A stretch of 64,000 nt of DNA from NCBI GenBank assembly GCA_012064415.1, contig SSNU01000311.1:407991-471990 (forward strand). The letters run 5' to 3'. The notes beneath the pieces were generated by a model. It did not search any database and had not been told where the DNA came from. It saw nothing but the letters and a program-made list of their open reading frames with translations. Positions 1-12,231 of this stretch are shown piece by piece. The translations under genes were made by a program, and so were the position numbers. The DNA is from Gyrodactylus bullatarudis (Eukaryota; Platyhelminthes; Monogenea; Gyrodactylidea; Gyrodactylidae). Each line of letters begins with the position of its first letter. Position 1 is the stretch's first letter.

Positions 1-156
1 ATAGGTTTCTTACTAAAAATTCAAAATCCTTGTACTATCCCATCAAATTTAGGTTTTGATGATGAAGCTAATTGGATAGTTCCAGAAGAAGAAGAAGCAT
101 TTGAATCAAAAGAGCCTACAAAAACCCCATTACTCAATGGAGAATGTGAAATTTGA
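1..156 (+). CDS. C-terminal end of an unidentified protein (partial)
   Basis: An open frame runs from the window edge to a TGA at 154-156 and encodes about 51 residues. It ends in an acidic stretch (IVPEEEEAFESKEP) followed by a polar tail. The start and most of the gene lie outside the window, and I cannot name the family. The acidic tail would suit the cytoplasmic end of a membrane or adaptor protein, but that is only a guess. The stop is 90 bp before the start of the next gene on the same strand, so the two could share a transcript. It could also be a chance open frame, though its length, its sensible composition and its position next to a real gene argue for a genuine last exon. Confidence 0.45.
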   Translation: MGFLLKIQNPCTIPSNLGFDDEANWIVPEEEEAFESKEPTKTPLLNGECEI

Positions 157-246
157 TTTAATTTGTATTTAAATTAGTGATTTACTGCTATTTCAAACTT
201 TCAATGACTTTTTTAATTGTTCAGCTTTTTAGTTTAAATATATGCT

Positions 247-1365
247 ATGTTTAAATATTTTACAGAAAAGTTCAATGATTTAATTTTTGTCATCAAAGTT
301 CTGTTCGTCAACAGCAAGACTCTAAATGTAGATATCAATAATAATATAGCTAATGTGGCCTTGGCATTTATTTTCTTCTTTTTTGACTTTCTCATCATCA
401 GTCCTCTGATTAATTTCATCTTTATAAAAGGTCATATGGGAAGAAAATTTGGAATTTATCTTGCCATATTTCTCGTCTCTACGATGCTCATTTCCATGTT
501 TAGTCTCTTGAACTGTCTATTACCAAGAAGATTGGAAATCCTCAAAGATCTTGATTACAATATAGGTTATTATTCTTGGTTAACTTTTCATATTATATCT
601 GCAACGTATCTCTGCATGAACATTTTATTCAATTTCACTTTTGGATTCATTTTATCTCCTGGAGAAGTGGATCCTTTTAAAGTTGATAAAACTCATGCAT
701 CATTCTGTAAAAAATGCAGAATATACCGACCACTTAGAGCTCATCACTGTTCGATTTGTAAGAAATGCTTTTTGAAAATGGATCATCATTGTCCTTGGCT
801 AGTCAACTGTGTTGGTTATAACAATCATAGACATTTCTTCTTATTTCTCGTAAACCTTTTCATCGGAAGTTTATATTTTGGATCAGTCGGATACAAAGAC
901 TTTAATTTGCATTACTCCTCGTTATCAACAACTCATTACATATCCTTCTGTTATCTGGACGATATTAATCATTTAATATTGTACTTATTTTATAAATTAG
1001 CATATGTTCTCTCTTTCGTCTGTCTTCCTCTTATAGCTTGGCATTCCAGGTTAATAAGTAAAGGCGAAACGAGCATAGAGTATTATTCAAATAAAGAAGC
1101 ATTCCACAAAACAAAATCTACTACAGGATTAATCTATAAGAACTTTTATGATTTTGGATATCTGAATAATTGGCTAGATTTCTTTGATTTGATAGAAGAC
1201 GGAAGAGTAATTCCAACCAGAATATTTTCAAGAATTCTGTTGCCGTTACACATTGGAGGGAATTCTAATGTTGATCCTTACAACTATCCGAAAAATGGTC
1301 CTTCAGAAGAAGAAATAATGAATGAATTGATGAATATAGACAGAGAAACAGGATGTATCAATTAG
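247..1365 (+). CDS. ZDHHC16: DHHC palmitoyltransferase, ZDHHC16-like
   Basis: This 372-residue single-exon protein should be an integral membrane S-acyltransferase that moves palmitate from palmitoyl-CoA to cysteines of client proteins at ER/Golgi membranes. The cysteine-rich domain (about residues 152-201) has the family pattern [15 protein letters not shown] followed by the catalytic DHHC at about 179-182 in [14 protein letters not shown]. Hydrophobic segments lie at about 40-65, 73-100 and 115-140 before it, and about 200-225 and 235-275 after it. The C-terminal part, with a TSIEYY-type element and FGYLNNW before a LLPLHIGG tail, matches my memory of ZDHHC16 better than other DHHC groups. 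The ATG at 247 lies 22 bp after a pyrimidine-rich splice-acceptor-like sequence ending TTCAG at 224. AATAAA-type signals occur at about 1440-1460. The DHHC assignment is certain; the ZDHHC16 subgroup is probable. Confidence 0.88.
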   Translation: MFKYFTEKFNDLIFVIKVLFVNSKTLNVDINNNIANVALAFIFFFFDFLIISPLINFIFIKGHMGRKFGIYLAIFLVSTMLISMFSLLNCLLPRRLEILKDLDYNIGYYSWLTFHIISATYLCMNILFNFTFGFILSPGEVDPFKVDKTHASFCKKCRIYRPLRAHHCSICKKCFLKMDHHCPWLVNCVGYNNHRHFFLFLVNLFIGSLYFGSVGYKDFNLHYSSLSTTHYISFCYLDDINHLILYLFYKLAYVLSFVCLPLIAWHSRLISKGETSIEYYSNKEAFHKTKSTTGLIYKNFYDFGYLNNWLDFFDLIEDGRVIPTRIFSRILLPLHIGGNSNVDPYNYPKNGPSEEEIMNELMNIDRETGCIN

Positions 1366-2463
1366 AAAAACATTTATATTTTCTATTTATACAAAAATAA
1401 TAGATTAACTCTGGTAGACCTTTATGTATTTAAATTATAAATAAAATTGTAAATAAAAATGCAATATCAATATACCTGAAAGTAAAATGAAGGATTTTTC
1501 AATTTTTGTCAGCCTATGATTGATTTAAAAATTCAATCTTTGATTGGTTGAGTAAATCGTTGAGCCAGTCTTCTAAGATTGCAATAATTTATTTTGAAAG
1601 TCAGAATCATATTAATTTTCTTCGATAATTTCACTAACTAGTATTAATATATTTATATTAATAAATGAACCATTGGGACTGTGTGTATTACACACTGTAA
1701 TGTGTATTCTGTTTAATTAATTTGTATGAGTCATGATGTGCTCTGATTGGTCAATTTAATCTGCCAATAAAATTTGAGTCAATTTTTCACGCTGGTCATT
1801 TTTCAAAAATTGATTTTATCCATAGATTAATTAGTGTTTGTTCACTGAGATGTTTCAGACCTTGATGTATCACAATAATTCGTTCATAGTTTTAAGGTAT
1901 CAGTGTATCATTGAACTCTGTATTAAGATGAAATGACGACTCGATAGAACTCCAAGCCTCCAATACAATTCCCCGAAGATTATAAGTGAGTTCATAATAT
2001 TAACTTTATTCTATTCTCTATGACATCAATTATACAAAATGTTAGCTAACAGGAAATAATAAATTAATACTTGAGCAATTTGTATTTATTAGTGGTTATT
2101 AATCACTGATTAATATACATAATATATAGAAAAATTGAGAATCTGATTGAATTGAACCAATGATTCTAACCTGTCGTTATAAAATCTGTGAGAGCTCACA
2201 TAAATCCATCAATTTTTATTTATGTAAAACTCATGATTTATTTAATAATTCTCTAATTTATAATCGTCGATTTTGTAAAAAAATAAATTTGTATCTTTAT
2301 TAAGAGAATTTTGGAGTTTATTAGCACTCAAGTCACTTTTTATCAAGTTTCAACATACTTTACTTTTTCTTTTTTTTGATGCCTGCCTGAAAAAATCTGA
2401 AAAATTCAATTTGACTTAATTTCTGATAAGTTGTGAATACATTTTAGATAATAACTGCAACTC
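1366..2463. other. Intergenic region with one copy of a duplicated 116-bp block
   Basis: This stretch lies between the stop codons of two convergent genes. It holds polyadenylation-like AATAAA signals at its left side and the first copy of the repeated block described separately. No credible coding frame was seen. Confidence 0.6.
1724..1995. repeat. Duplicated noncoding block, copy 1
   Basis: The core at 1724-1839 (116 bp) is the same as 4713-4828 except for one base. It contains two TGAGTCA sites (1727-1733, 1775-1781), which is the AP-1/bZIP consensus, an ATTGG and a CCAAT. Similarity continues at a lower level to about 1995 and ends near a GTGAGT splice-donor-like sequence at 1986-1991. 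It has no reading frame and no terminal inverted repeats that I could find. Confidence 0.8.
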
Positions 2464-3990
2464 TTAATTCACAAATTTGTTTCTAGAAATTATCTGAATA
2501 ATTCTGTCAACTTTTTCTTCGATATCTACAATAGTGGAAGCATTCAGAAATTTTTCAATTGATTCATCATTACTAATTTGGTCGGAGTCGTATATATTGC
2601 AATATTCAAAACGTGGAATTGTATAATGCCTACAGATTGCATAGTCCTCTGTTCCTTTAAGTTTCCTAGTTGGCCAAAAGCGATTTAGATCAGCTATTGG
2701 CTGATGAACTGCCATTTGTCGAATTCTCTCTGGGCGAATGATGCATTTTGTCTCTGCACCGTTCAAATAATCGCATTTCTTTCGTATCTCGTACATAAAG
2801 TAAACATTCCGAGTTTGGTTCTTATTCTCAATAAAGTATGTTGGATAGAAGACGTTGTAGAAGCAAACAAAATCTCTTGATGGGAACTCTCCAAAGTAAG
2901 CATCCAAAGCATTGTTCACTGTGTCGTATTTGCTGGCCGGCACTATCATTTCATCCAGATCAAAAAAGGATAAATACGTGGAGCTGCCCATTTCACGAAA
3001 CAGACACTCGTTCGTCATCAATTCCTGGCCGAGGCGGAAGACTTTTGAACTCGGCAAATACCATTTCACAAACTCCACTCTGAGGCCCGAGGTGTAATTA
3101 TTCGTAAAGATTTCCTTCCAGAACCATGGAACATTAGTTCCCAGGTAGATGACAGCCTTCTCTATCCCAATTCTACTTAACATGACCAAATATTCCAGAA
3201 TATGAGCTGGAGAAAATTTATTCCCGTTGAACACGGGAGCTATACAGATTGTATTCTTGTACATTTTCTCTTTTATTTTAGTCCGCCTGATTGGTAAACT
3301 TATTGGCTGACTTTCCCCGACACTCACATCAATTACGCATGGATTTTTATTATGCAGAAACTTTTTTCCTATTGAAAATGTGGCCAAGTAACCGCGCCAT
3401 GATTCAGGCCTATACGTGTTGAGTTGATGAAGGCCAACCTTTGAACGTCTTAGATTGTAAGACTCTACCTTGATCTGATTACCAAAGCTTCCGTATATCT
3501 TCCTGGTGTCTTTGGTATCCTTGAAAATAATGACTCGAATGATGAACAGACTCTCGTCCAAATATTCGTCTAAATAGGCCGAAAAAGCATAAACTGTATC
3601 CCAATTGTCTAGAGATAAGAACTGAGAATCAGTGAGACCTTTCCACTGTTCTCTACACTCTTGATAGTTTTGTAGCCTATTCAAAGAGATACTTTCATTG
3701 ATGAGTTTACTGAATTCAGTATCGATTATATCCATATAATATAAACTGACATCACCGGGAAAATACTCTTTCGGTCTTGGATAAACTATTTTACCCTTTG
3801 CATCTATCTTGATTTTCTTTTGATTGTAGTCATGGGTAATCTTTGATCTTCCATTTTTTCTGTTAGTATTTTGCTTTGAGAAGAGTAAATGTGAAACTAT
3901 TGTTTCCGAATCATCAATCTTCAGATGGTAAATTGCAATTGTTAGAACACCTAATGCAAAAAGTATGAGTAAAAGTTTCAAATTTCTCAT
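2464..3990 (-). CDS. GT92 (DUF23) family glycosyltransferase
   Basis: This is a 508-residue single-exon protein. The N-terminus has a short basic start followed by a hydrophobic segment (about residues 4-22, LKLLLILFALGVLTIAIYHL), the signature of a type II Golgi membrane protein. The catalytic half begins at about residue 245 with ICIAPVFNGN and includes EYLVMLSRIGIEKAVIYLG and a DxD-like FFDLDEMIVP at about 344-350 that would bind the metal and sugar nucleotide. It ends with a conserved CRHY(T)IPRFEYC region. These match family 92, known for galactosyltransferases acting on N-glycan core fucose in nematodes; the acceptor here cannot be inferred. The gene is flanked on both sides by copies of a 116-bp repeat, and copy 2 lies about 720 bp upstream of its start, where it could be regulatory. 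Confidence 0.9.
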   Translation of the reverse strand: MRNLKLLLILFALGVLTIAIYHLKIDDSETIVSHLLFSKQNTNRKNGRSKITHDYNQKKIKIDAKGKIVYPRPKEYFPGDVSLYYMDIIDTEFSKLINESISLNRLQNYQECREQWKGLTDSQFLSLDNWDTVYAFSAYLDEYLDESLFIIRVIIFKDTKDTRKIYGSFGNQIKVESYNLRRSKVGLHQLNTYRPESWRGYLATFSIGKKFLHNKNPCVIDVSVGESQPISLPIRRTKIKEKMYKNTICIAPVFNGNKFSPAHILEYLVMLSRIGIEKAVIYLGTNVPWFWKEIFTNNYTSGLRVEFVKWYLPSSKVFRLGQELMTNECLFREMGSSTYLSFFDLDEMIVPASKYDTVNNALDAYFGEFPSRDFVCFYNVFYPTYFIENKNQTRNVYFMYEIRKKCDYLNGAETKCIIRPERIRQMAVHQPIADLNRFWPTRKLKGTEDYAICRHYTIPRFEYCNIYDSDQISNDESIEKFLNASTIVDIEEKVDRIIQIISRNKFVN

Positions 3991-4613
3991 ATGTAGTGGA
4001 TATCACATTTATGAATAAATTATGTAATCAATCAATGCAATCATATGCCAATATGTTCATCACAATAATTATAATGTACGTAGTTACAGAAATAGTGAAA
4101 TCATCTTGTTCATGAAATTAAGTGCAATAAAATAAAATGCCTAGCTTGTATAATATACGCCAGTGTAAATTAATTAATCATCTTGTTAGTGCAGAGTAAA
4201 GAAGAGATTAAGAATAATCTAGTTTAGATCTGATGTGTGCCATGATTAATTTTAAGAAAATCAGAATTGCTATAAGAATTTCTGAGACTATATTTTTTTG
4301 TATTTATTAAGTAATTAATAAGTACATTGACAATTATAAATTTATTTAAGTCGGCAATTGAAATAAAAGAAGGATGAGGGGAGAGATCGGTAGCAATAAA
4401 ATCAATTTTTTCAATCCAAATAATACATGAAAACTTTGTTATTTTTAAATACTGAAATCTGTCTGAATATTCTGAAACATGATTGATTAAAAGTTAATCA
4501 CTTGAGGCCTATTTTCGAGAATTGAATTACGAAAGTAAATAAATTATGGACCTCACTAATTAGACCTTTAACATGCATGTTATAATGTTTCTCCTCTCCT
4601 TAATTTAGCATAG

Positions 4614-4640
4614 TTATTACTAATAACTTATTAGTAATAA
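4614..4640. repeat. Perfect 13-bp inverted repeat (hairpin)
   Basis: TTATTACTAATAA, one C, then its exact reverse complement. It has no T-run or gene next to it that would make it a terminator. Confidence 0.75.
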
Positions 4641-4712
4641 GTTATTACCTATAAATTATTATCTAATGAATTCTTTAATAACGTATATCATAGATTGTGT
4701 AATACTCAATTC

Positions 4713-4985
4713 GTATGAGTCATGATGTGCTCTGATTGGTCAATTTAATCTGCCAATAAAATTTGAGTCAATTTTTCACGCTGGTCATTTTTCAAAAATT
4801 GATTTTATCCATAGATTAATCAGTGTTTTTCAGCACTAGATATGCCACAAGTTAGTTAATTCGTTCATGGTTCAAAGATATCAGTGGATCATTGACTTCT
4901 AGTATAATCACGATAGAATGACGAGTCAATTGAAATTCAACTGCAAGTTCCCAATATAAATGCCCGAACACAATATGTAAGTTAA
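4713..4985. repeat. Duplicated noncoding block, copy 2
   Basis: The core at 4713-4828 matches 1724-1839 at 115 of 116 positions, with TGAGTCA sites at 4716-4722 and 4764-4770. Beyond the core the similarity falls to roughly 70% by eye and runs to a GTAAGT donor-like sequence at 4977-4982, in the same relative place as the GTGAGT of copy 1. Confidence 0.8.
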
Positions 4986-5929
4986 TATTCTGTATGACAA
5001 TTTAGTTTTTCAATTTTTATTATTATCGTTTTAATTAAAATGAATGTAGGATATTTAAGAATAAGCTCTCTAACAGTAGTTTACTTTGGCTCATTTTTTA
5101 AAATCAAATCTCAAAGTTTATCATTATTAAAACAATATTCATGTTTATTGCTTCAATTTTTGTAATTTCAATAAATTAAGAGTACTATTTAACGTAATAT
5201 CCACAAATTTTATACTTCAATAAGCGTCATAGTAGATTTAATATAAATTTTTTCTATTTTATTTTATTATTATCTAAGGATATATTCTAAGTTTGAATGA
5301 TTTACAAATCGATTTTCAAACTTTGAACATGAATAAAATGATGCCCATATTCAATGAATATTATTCATTAAGAGATAAGGCTTACTCATAAGCTTTCATA
5401 TGCCAAAACCTTTAGAACAGGCCCTATTACGAGATTGAAACGTTTTAGAAACAGCTTGATTCAAATGAAGAGATGATAGTAATAAAAAAAAATAAGATTT
5501 ATTCTCATTTTTTCTTCATTCGATTTTGAATAGCAGAAAAAATAGCAAAATTATTTTTGTGAGGAAATAACTTTAATGCTCAAAAATATCATTGAAATTC
5601 TAGCAACTTATCAAAAATAGCATTTTGACGTCCCTAATAATTAGGTATTGCTGTTCATCTCTAAAAATTGAAATGAATATAAATTTTTTCATAGGAATTA
5701 TTATTTGGACCAATACAAAACAGATGATGGCAATTTCCAGCCCAGTTAAAAGCAGATTCAGTTTGAAACTTCAATTCATAAAGTATGTTCTGAGTGTCTC
5801 TTTCCTTGCATCTTTCATTTTTACAACCTGAAAAAGTATGTAGTGTGTATTTCGACTGGTTTTTAAACGATTCTTTTTTAAATTCTTAACCCTTAAAGTC
5901 CCACTGTGATATCATACGTCATTTTAACA

Positions 5930-7565
5930 ACTCATTATTATTTATTCAAGCCTCAGAAAATACTTCGTTTCCCACCTATTCGATAGGAAGTTTATTGATC
6001 TCCTGGAATACGCAAAAGTCTTGGCTCTATCATTCGTCAAACTCATTCTATTTTAAAGAGAGTTGATTATTTTCAAAAATTAATTTTTGTTTAAAAAGTT
6101 TTTTTGAAAACTTACTTCCCGGGGTGATAGATGAAAAGTAAGATCAACATTTATCGAGGAATCATACCTGTAGAATTCAAATATGCAATCGCCTGAACTC
6201 TTATATTATTGCTCTAAAGTCTACATAAATTTTCATCTTGAAAGTTGAAACTTTGCTGCCTTTTCGAAATTCAAAATATGGCCTAATTTTGGCTAAATTG
6301 AATTTCTTTGAAAACTCTTTTTATTTTAACAAATTTATTGACTCATTTCATTATTATGGAATTCAAATAATAATAATAATAATAACTATCCGAAGTAAAA
6401 TATTGAGTTTCTTGTAAAATAATTCATTTTCATCTTCACATTAACTACATAGCTTTACATTTCTAGTAAATTCTCGTTATCTGATTTTTTATTCAAAGGT
6501 CAATCTAATTTTTCTTTTTAGCTGAAATACTGCCCAGTTCAATGTTTTCCTGGCAACAACTGACAAAGACCCTAAATCCTACATGCTGTCAAAGGGAATT
6601 AGTGCTAAGTTTCACATTTTTTCATCATTTCATGTCTGATCTATCACCCCTGATACCTGATCCTCATTCAAATGTACTCACTTTTTCGACAAAACATGAG
6701 CTCTGAACCTGATATATGCATCCACGAACCTATTTTGGGGACCTAGCTGTATCATTTTATCAATTTATCATTTAATCTTATCATGTTACTAAGCTATCAA
6801 TTCTAAGGCATTCGTCTCTCTCAAGAAATGTCCGTGGTTATCTCTCTTTCATTAATTCAGTCATAAAAATTTTCCTATGGTTACTCAATTAATTTCATTT
6901 ATTTAATAATATTCAAAAATTATCTAATTGTTGATCAATTTTTAATGGGTTTTTGCTACATTAGGGGTTTTTTGTGATACGTGCTTGAATCTTTTATTTT
7001 CTCTTATTCTATGCGGAGAATTTATACATCTTGCCTTAGGGATAAGACTCAGCGTTTATCTGTTTTAATAGCTGTGGTAAAGATGCGTTTCGTCTTTATT
7101 GAGATTCTTAGTACACTGTAGCCGAGAAACGACCTAAGGTCATGAGGATTGAAAGTCTAACCTTCCATGTTCGCTTCATTTGAAGATGCCGTAGTTTCTT
7201 TTATCCTGATAACCGTTTGGTTTCAAGAAAGCTTCTTTATTATATTTGTGGCCCATGGCTAGAAAATTCCTATCAATTCTTCTCTCTAGAAGCTGCCTTC
7301 GAGTGATATTCACCAAAGCCCCAAGAAGACTCTTTGATTATTGATTAATTAAAAGAAAAAAGTTTCTAATTGGAATCTTTTTCTTTTCTTCCATCCTTTC
7401 TATCAACTAATTATTATTCATAAAAGACAATGGAAATACTTCTTTTGCTACCCGTTCTATAGGAAATCTAATAATTTCTTGAAATATGCAAAGATCTTGG
7501 CTCTATTATTCGTCAAACTTGTGCAATATTAATTCAGAGAAAGTGGATTTTCTTCAAAAATATTC
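5930..7565. repeat. Diverged direct repeat pair (about 150 bp units)
   Basis: The units at about 5930-6090 and 7400-7565 share ordered blocks such as GAAATACTTC, CTTGGCTCTAT and ATTCGTCAAACT with the same spacing. Identity is perhaps 70-75% by eye. Noncoding; no transposase or terminal repeat recognised. Confidence 0.55.
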
Positions 7566-10500
7566 TGGTACTTCGACCAAGGCTGAGTTACTTGATTCTC
7601 AAGATGAAATGGGAATATTTCCGATTACGTCATAAAGAATACTTTGGTTTATATAGCAATTAAAATATACCATGGCTATGTTCACTTTTGTTGATTTCCC
7701 ACCATTTCTAACGACATGCGTTTCTATCTCATACCTCTCCGGACGGAATGTAACTACTGCTGTAATAATTTCTTGTCTCTAAGTAGGGGAGATCCTTCAG
7801 AGAATAAAGTTTCTCTGATTTCAGCTGAGAAGTCAGGTCTCTTTGGTTTAATGATGTTTTTTAGTAAAGATTCCTTGTATGTTGTAAGACATCTTGTTGT
7901 AGAATAACTGTAAGCCTAATTACTAATTACATATTAGTTTCAAATTTTCCTAGCTTATCTCCTATTCTTTCTTGATTCTTACTTTCCGATGTATGTGTGC
8001 GAATCTAGGATCAAATCACAGATTTTCACTGATGATATTATAATAGATGATCAAGATAGTAAATGAACGCCTTTTCTTTTAACATTTGATTTCTTACCTA
8101 ACTAAGAATAGGATTTTGTATAGATTGAAGTACGCATTGAAGTAGACTCATACTTGGATATCACTCGTAGATCAAATCCTCATTCAGTTAGTTTAGTAGG
8201 ATTCTTTGATTTGATAAGTTCATATAGAATCTAATATTGCACCCAAGTCAATCTATTGATTATTCCTTATTGTTGGTTGTGATTTGAGTTCACCACATGT
8301 CTAAGCACAGGAAAAATATAGAACAAGTTTCCTTGAATAATCCGAGTCATTATTGGTGTGTTCAACATCGAATTTTTAAAAATCTGTGATATAGCTTTGG
8401 GTGTATTTAAACGATTAAAACCTATCCATCTGAATTTATGCCTAGACCAATTCAAGTTTCATGTGGAATTCTTCTAATTTCAATATTTAGGATTCGTACA
8501 ACTGCAAATTTTAGATTTCGCGTAAAGATTCCGAGTCATCAACCAAAGTTTCATTCATCAATTTTGATATATATTATATCTAGGCTTGTAATTGTCTGAT
8601 GAGAACCGTTGAAATAAACCTAAGCTTTATAACTAAATGTCCACTCCTCTTCTAAATCCTTTTGATGAATAGTTAGAATTAGACAAGAGATTGTCATCCA
8701 TCTTTTGTTACAACTAACCAAATGCGTCTGATGAAAAACAAACAACATTCACAATAAACTAAAGTTTCTAAGATATCTCTCTTGGTTATTCTATTGAGTT
8801 CATCATTAAAGTCGAAATTACCCTCTTCCTTTAATCTAAAAAGTTCAAGACTGGATCAAGGACTCAATGTAGAAGAATACAGTACTGAAGATTAGACAAA
8901 ATGGAGAAGTTTTTTTCAACCTAATATCTGAATCTATCTAAAAACGAGGCCAAAATAGGCGTTATTGAACAATCAATCGATACTTTTGCCTGTTTTCTCA
9001 GTTAATGAAGATTCTCTAATCGAACCCTATCCAATAATAAATATAAATGCCGATCAGAGATTTTCACTTTTAAGAAATAAAAATGATAGGCACCAGCTAT
9101 CTTACTATAGTTGATGATTTCCTTATTCTTTCTGCTTTTGATTTCTTAACTAACTCCCATTAGGATTCTTTTATCTTTTGAATAACTCACTCTCGGATCG
9201 AATCCAAATTAACTTCTTGAACTGGGACTCTACATCTAATTTCTTTCATGAGGTGTAGCGTTAGTATTGATCAACAATTAAATTTTTATATTATTGAAAA
9301 ATGAAATATCTACTTTAAAGTAACTATGGAAAATTATAAACTGAAATTTGATCAGAAACCACACTGGACAGAGAATTCTATGTTGAAGAGTTTTTAGCCG
9401 TGATAAGATGAAATGATTTTGATGGAATTGATAATTGACGCTAGTAAATATCCTCAGAATAGCAAGTCTACTAGCGGGCATATATGATTAGGTCATCTCT
9501 CATGTCGAGAAGTGTTTACTCGTAATGATGGATATGGGTATCATTGGGCGTGACTGATAGGACATAATTAAATGCATAAAAGTATCTACTTCAAAGTAGT
9601 CATATTTTTAAAATATTCTTTCAGCACGTGGTAATTCAACGATGCTACAAGGCTCGTCAAGCTCAATTCTCGAATGACCTATGGATCTAAACATGGACTA
9701 CGCTAATGTTTTATGTCAAAAATAACAGTTGCTTTTAATAAATTTTTCCTAATATTAACCTGTCTCTTTGATACGAATAGGAGTTCACTTATTAAATAAT
9801 AATCAAGATGATAATAGGTTTTCAGAGCAATATATCACTGCTCTAAATTTAATTTTATATTTAACAAATACAAAAATGAGAATAGATTTTCAGAAAACTT
9901 CATTACTGTGAATAACAGGAAATTTCGATTGGATTGAATTTGATTCTCGTAGGACCATCTAGAGAAATGAAAATAGTAAATTGTCATCCATTGATAGATT
10001 TTGATAAGAATTGTAATTTTACTTGGAGACTGCTATAATGGCCAAGTATCAACTAAAAAAATGCTTCAATAAGTTTACAATTATAATGGATTAAAATAAG
10101 AAAAATAATAAAATTTATTAGAAAGGTATTATTTTTTCGTAATTCCAGTTATAGATTAATATGTTCAAATGGACGAATTACGATCGGCTGTTCGTTGATA
10201 AAATGAATAGGGTTTCCTCAACTTGAGGAAGATGAAATAAACGAGATCTGTCATGAAAAGTCTACCTCACTATTAATCTAGTTGAAGACAAAGCTTTACT
10301 AGGTAAACTTTATTCAAGGCTATCGAAAAGGTAATTTAACTCATCATTTAGCAGATATCAAGCATGAGATGGCAGACAATAAAACTATTGGATATGAATC
10401 AGCTAAACTTTTAAAATTTCCAGCATCAAGTATTTTATTAAAGATGAAAATTTTTTGTATATTTGACGCATGATAAAAAGTACTTGGTCTTTAGATGGTA

Positions 10501-10996
10501 TCTTTATTTTTCCTGAGATTTGCTCACTATACAAAAAACTGAAAACCTATGGAATGCCATTTGTATTATTTTCGCTATTTTCTAGGTATCCTCGTGGGAG
10601 AATTTTTTTGAAACCTTTTCAATGTAAAGTTTGATGAGCTTTTAATCTACCTCATCCGCTCGTTTTACTAGCCAGCATGACCAATAGTTAGCAACAAGCC
10701 AACACTCTCTAAGAAATTGGACAGCTTATGATCAGACGCAGTGTACACTGTACATTAATGTAGTTTTAAATTGATTTTGTAGAATCTACATAAATTCATA
10801 AATCTAGCATGTCTCTTAGCATAAGGAGAGGCTTAATAATACCCTTGATAATACATGAGAACCTTCGAACTGATGATAAACAGCTAATTTATTAAGAGAC
10901 CTTATACAGCCTTTGGGGTTCCGAATAAAATGGAATAGGTAGCTTAACCCTCGCCATGGAATTAGGGTTAATTAATTAGAGGAAGGGTATTAAATT

Positions 10997-11275
10997 TCAT
11001 TTAACCTGTAATATACCAGTATATTCTTGAATGTTTGTGAATATTTGCTGATTCAGTATCATTTCACGTTTCTTGAAAAAAAAATTAATTAATTCTAGCC
11101 CTTCTACACCAATATAGTCAGACAAAAAACTAAGAAAATCCCACAAATGCACAATTTTCAACCTGGTCATAGAAATTCCGAGGAACTTCCATATGACCTT
11201 TTCGTTCCTCTCAAACTTTACATCGTATCTACAGCGTTGACGAAAAGATTTTTTCAGATCTGAGTTTTGAGCCAT
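10997..11275 (-). CDS. Unidentified 92-residue open frame (doubtful)
   Basis: The frame starts MAQNSDLKKSFRQRC and has a mixed, fairly protein-like composition with charged and hydrophobic blocks (LWDFLSFLSDYIG). I do not recognise it. It sits alone in a gene-poor stretch with no obvious introns or neighbours, and open frames of this length do arise by chance in this window. It could be an orphan gene, a decayed exon or noise. Confidence 0.15.
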   Translation of the reverse strand: MAQNSDLKKSFRQRCRYDVKFERNEKVIWKFLGISMTRLKIVHLWDFLSFLSDYIGVEGLELINFFFKKREMILNQQIFTNIQEYTGILQVK

Positions 11276-12231
11276 TATTTTTTCTCTAATTCTGAATTTT
11301 TCATGACCCTGTGTGTTATCAACAGGTCAAAAATATGCTGAAATTTTCGGAATATATTCTTTTCAAATATTCTCTAATCATTTAAAATATTCTATAAAAT
11401 ATGCAAAATTAAAAAATATTTTATCAAAATGACTTTATTTAAATTGTTTGAGTAAATAAAAATTTATTTTGTCATTACGAAGGTTTCTATTACCGGTGAG
11501 CACATTTCAGAGAGCTAATTTCATAGGATTCCATTTCATAAAAAATAATAAAATCCACATTGGAAACAGTGAAAAAATCGATTCAGGCTCAATTTTTCCT
11601 TATTAAAATGTGATCTTTTATTTTTAAAGTATCATAGTCGAAACTAATTTCGCATAATTTCTCAAAATAGTCTTTTATAGTCGCTCCAATTCATTTCACC
11701 TATATCTTGAGAAGATATCATCGAATAGGATAAGGAGATTTTTCAATCAATAATATTAATTTGAAACTTGAATTAAATTTTGATTGTCATCAAGATAAAT
11801 ATCTTAAATAAATTAAGGGCTTGTGTCAAAAAATCAACAATTCCTATGAAAATTTTCATAACTCCAGATACGCTAAGTATATTTTTTATTCAAATCTGAT
11901 AAAATATTCCAAAATATGTTTTTATTTATTCCAAACCATATAAGATATGAAAAAAATAATAGAAGATTTTGACTAATCTCACTACTGTGAGTTCAATCAA
12001 ATATGCTAAATATTCATTTTGACCGCCCTGGTTATCAATCTATTAATTTTAGTATGGATATCTCAAAAAAAAGATATTTTCCACGCTTAATACACCTGCT
12101 TTAATCTACAGACAATCTAGTCACTTGTTTGCCCTATTCATGAGCAATTGGAGATTGAAAAAAATAATTTCGATGTTATTTTTTGCAAAGTATTTACCGT
12201 GGATGTAAAATTTCAAACCATCTGAAGAAGA

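Noticed and set aside
2838..3097. Plus-strand open frames opposite the GT92 gene
   Set aside because: They are antisense to a long conserved coding sequence and have no family similarity.
4614..4640. Hairpin as a terminator or regulatory RNA
   Set aside because: A perfect AT-only palindrome can arise by chance in such sequence and no transcript context supports a function.
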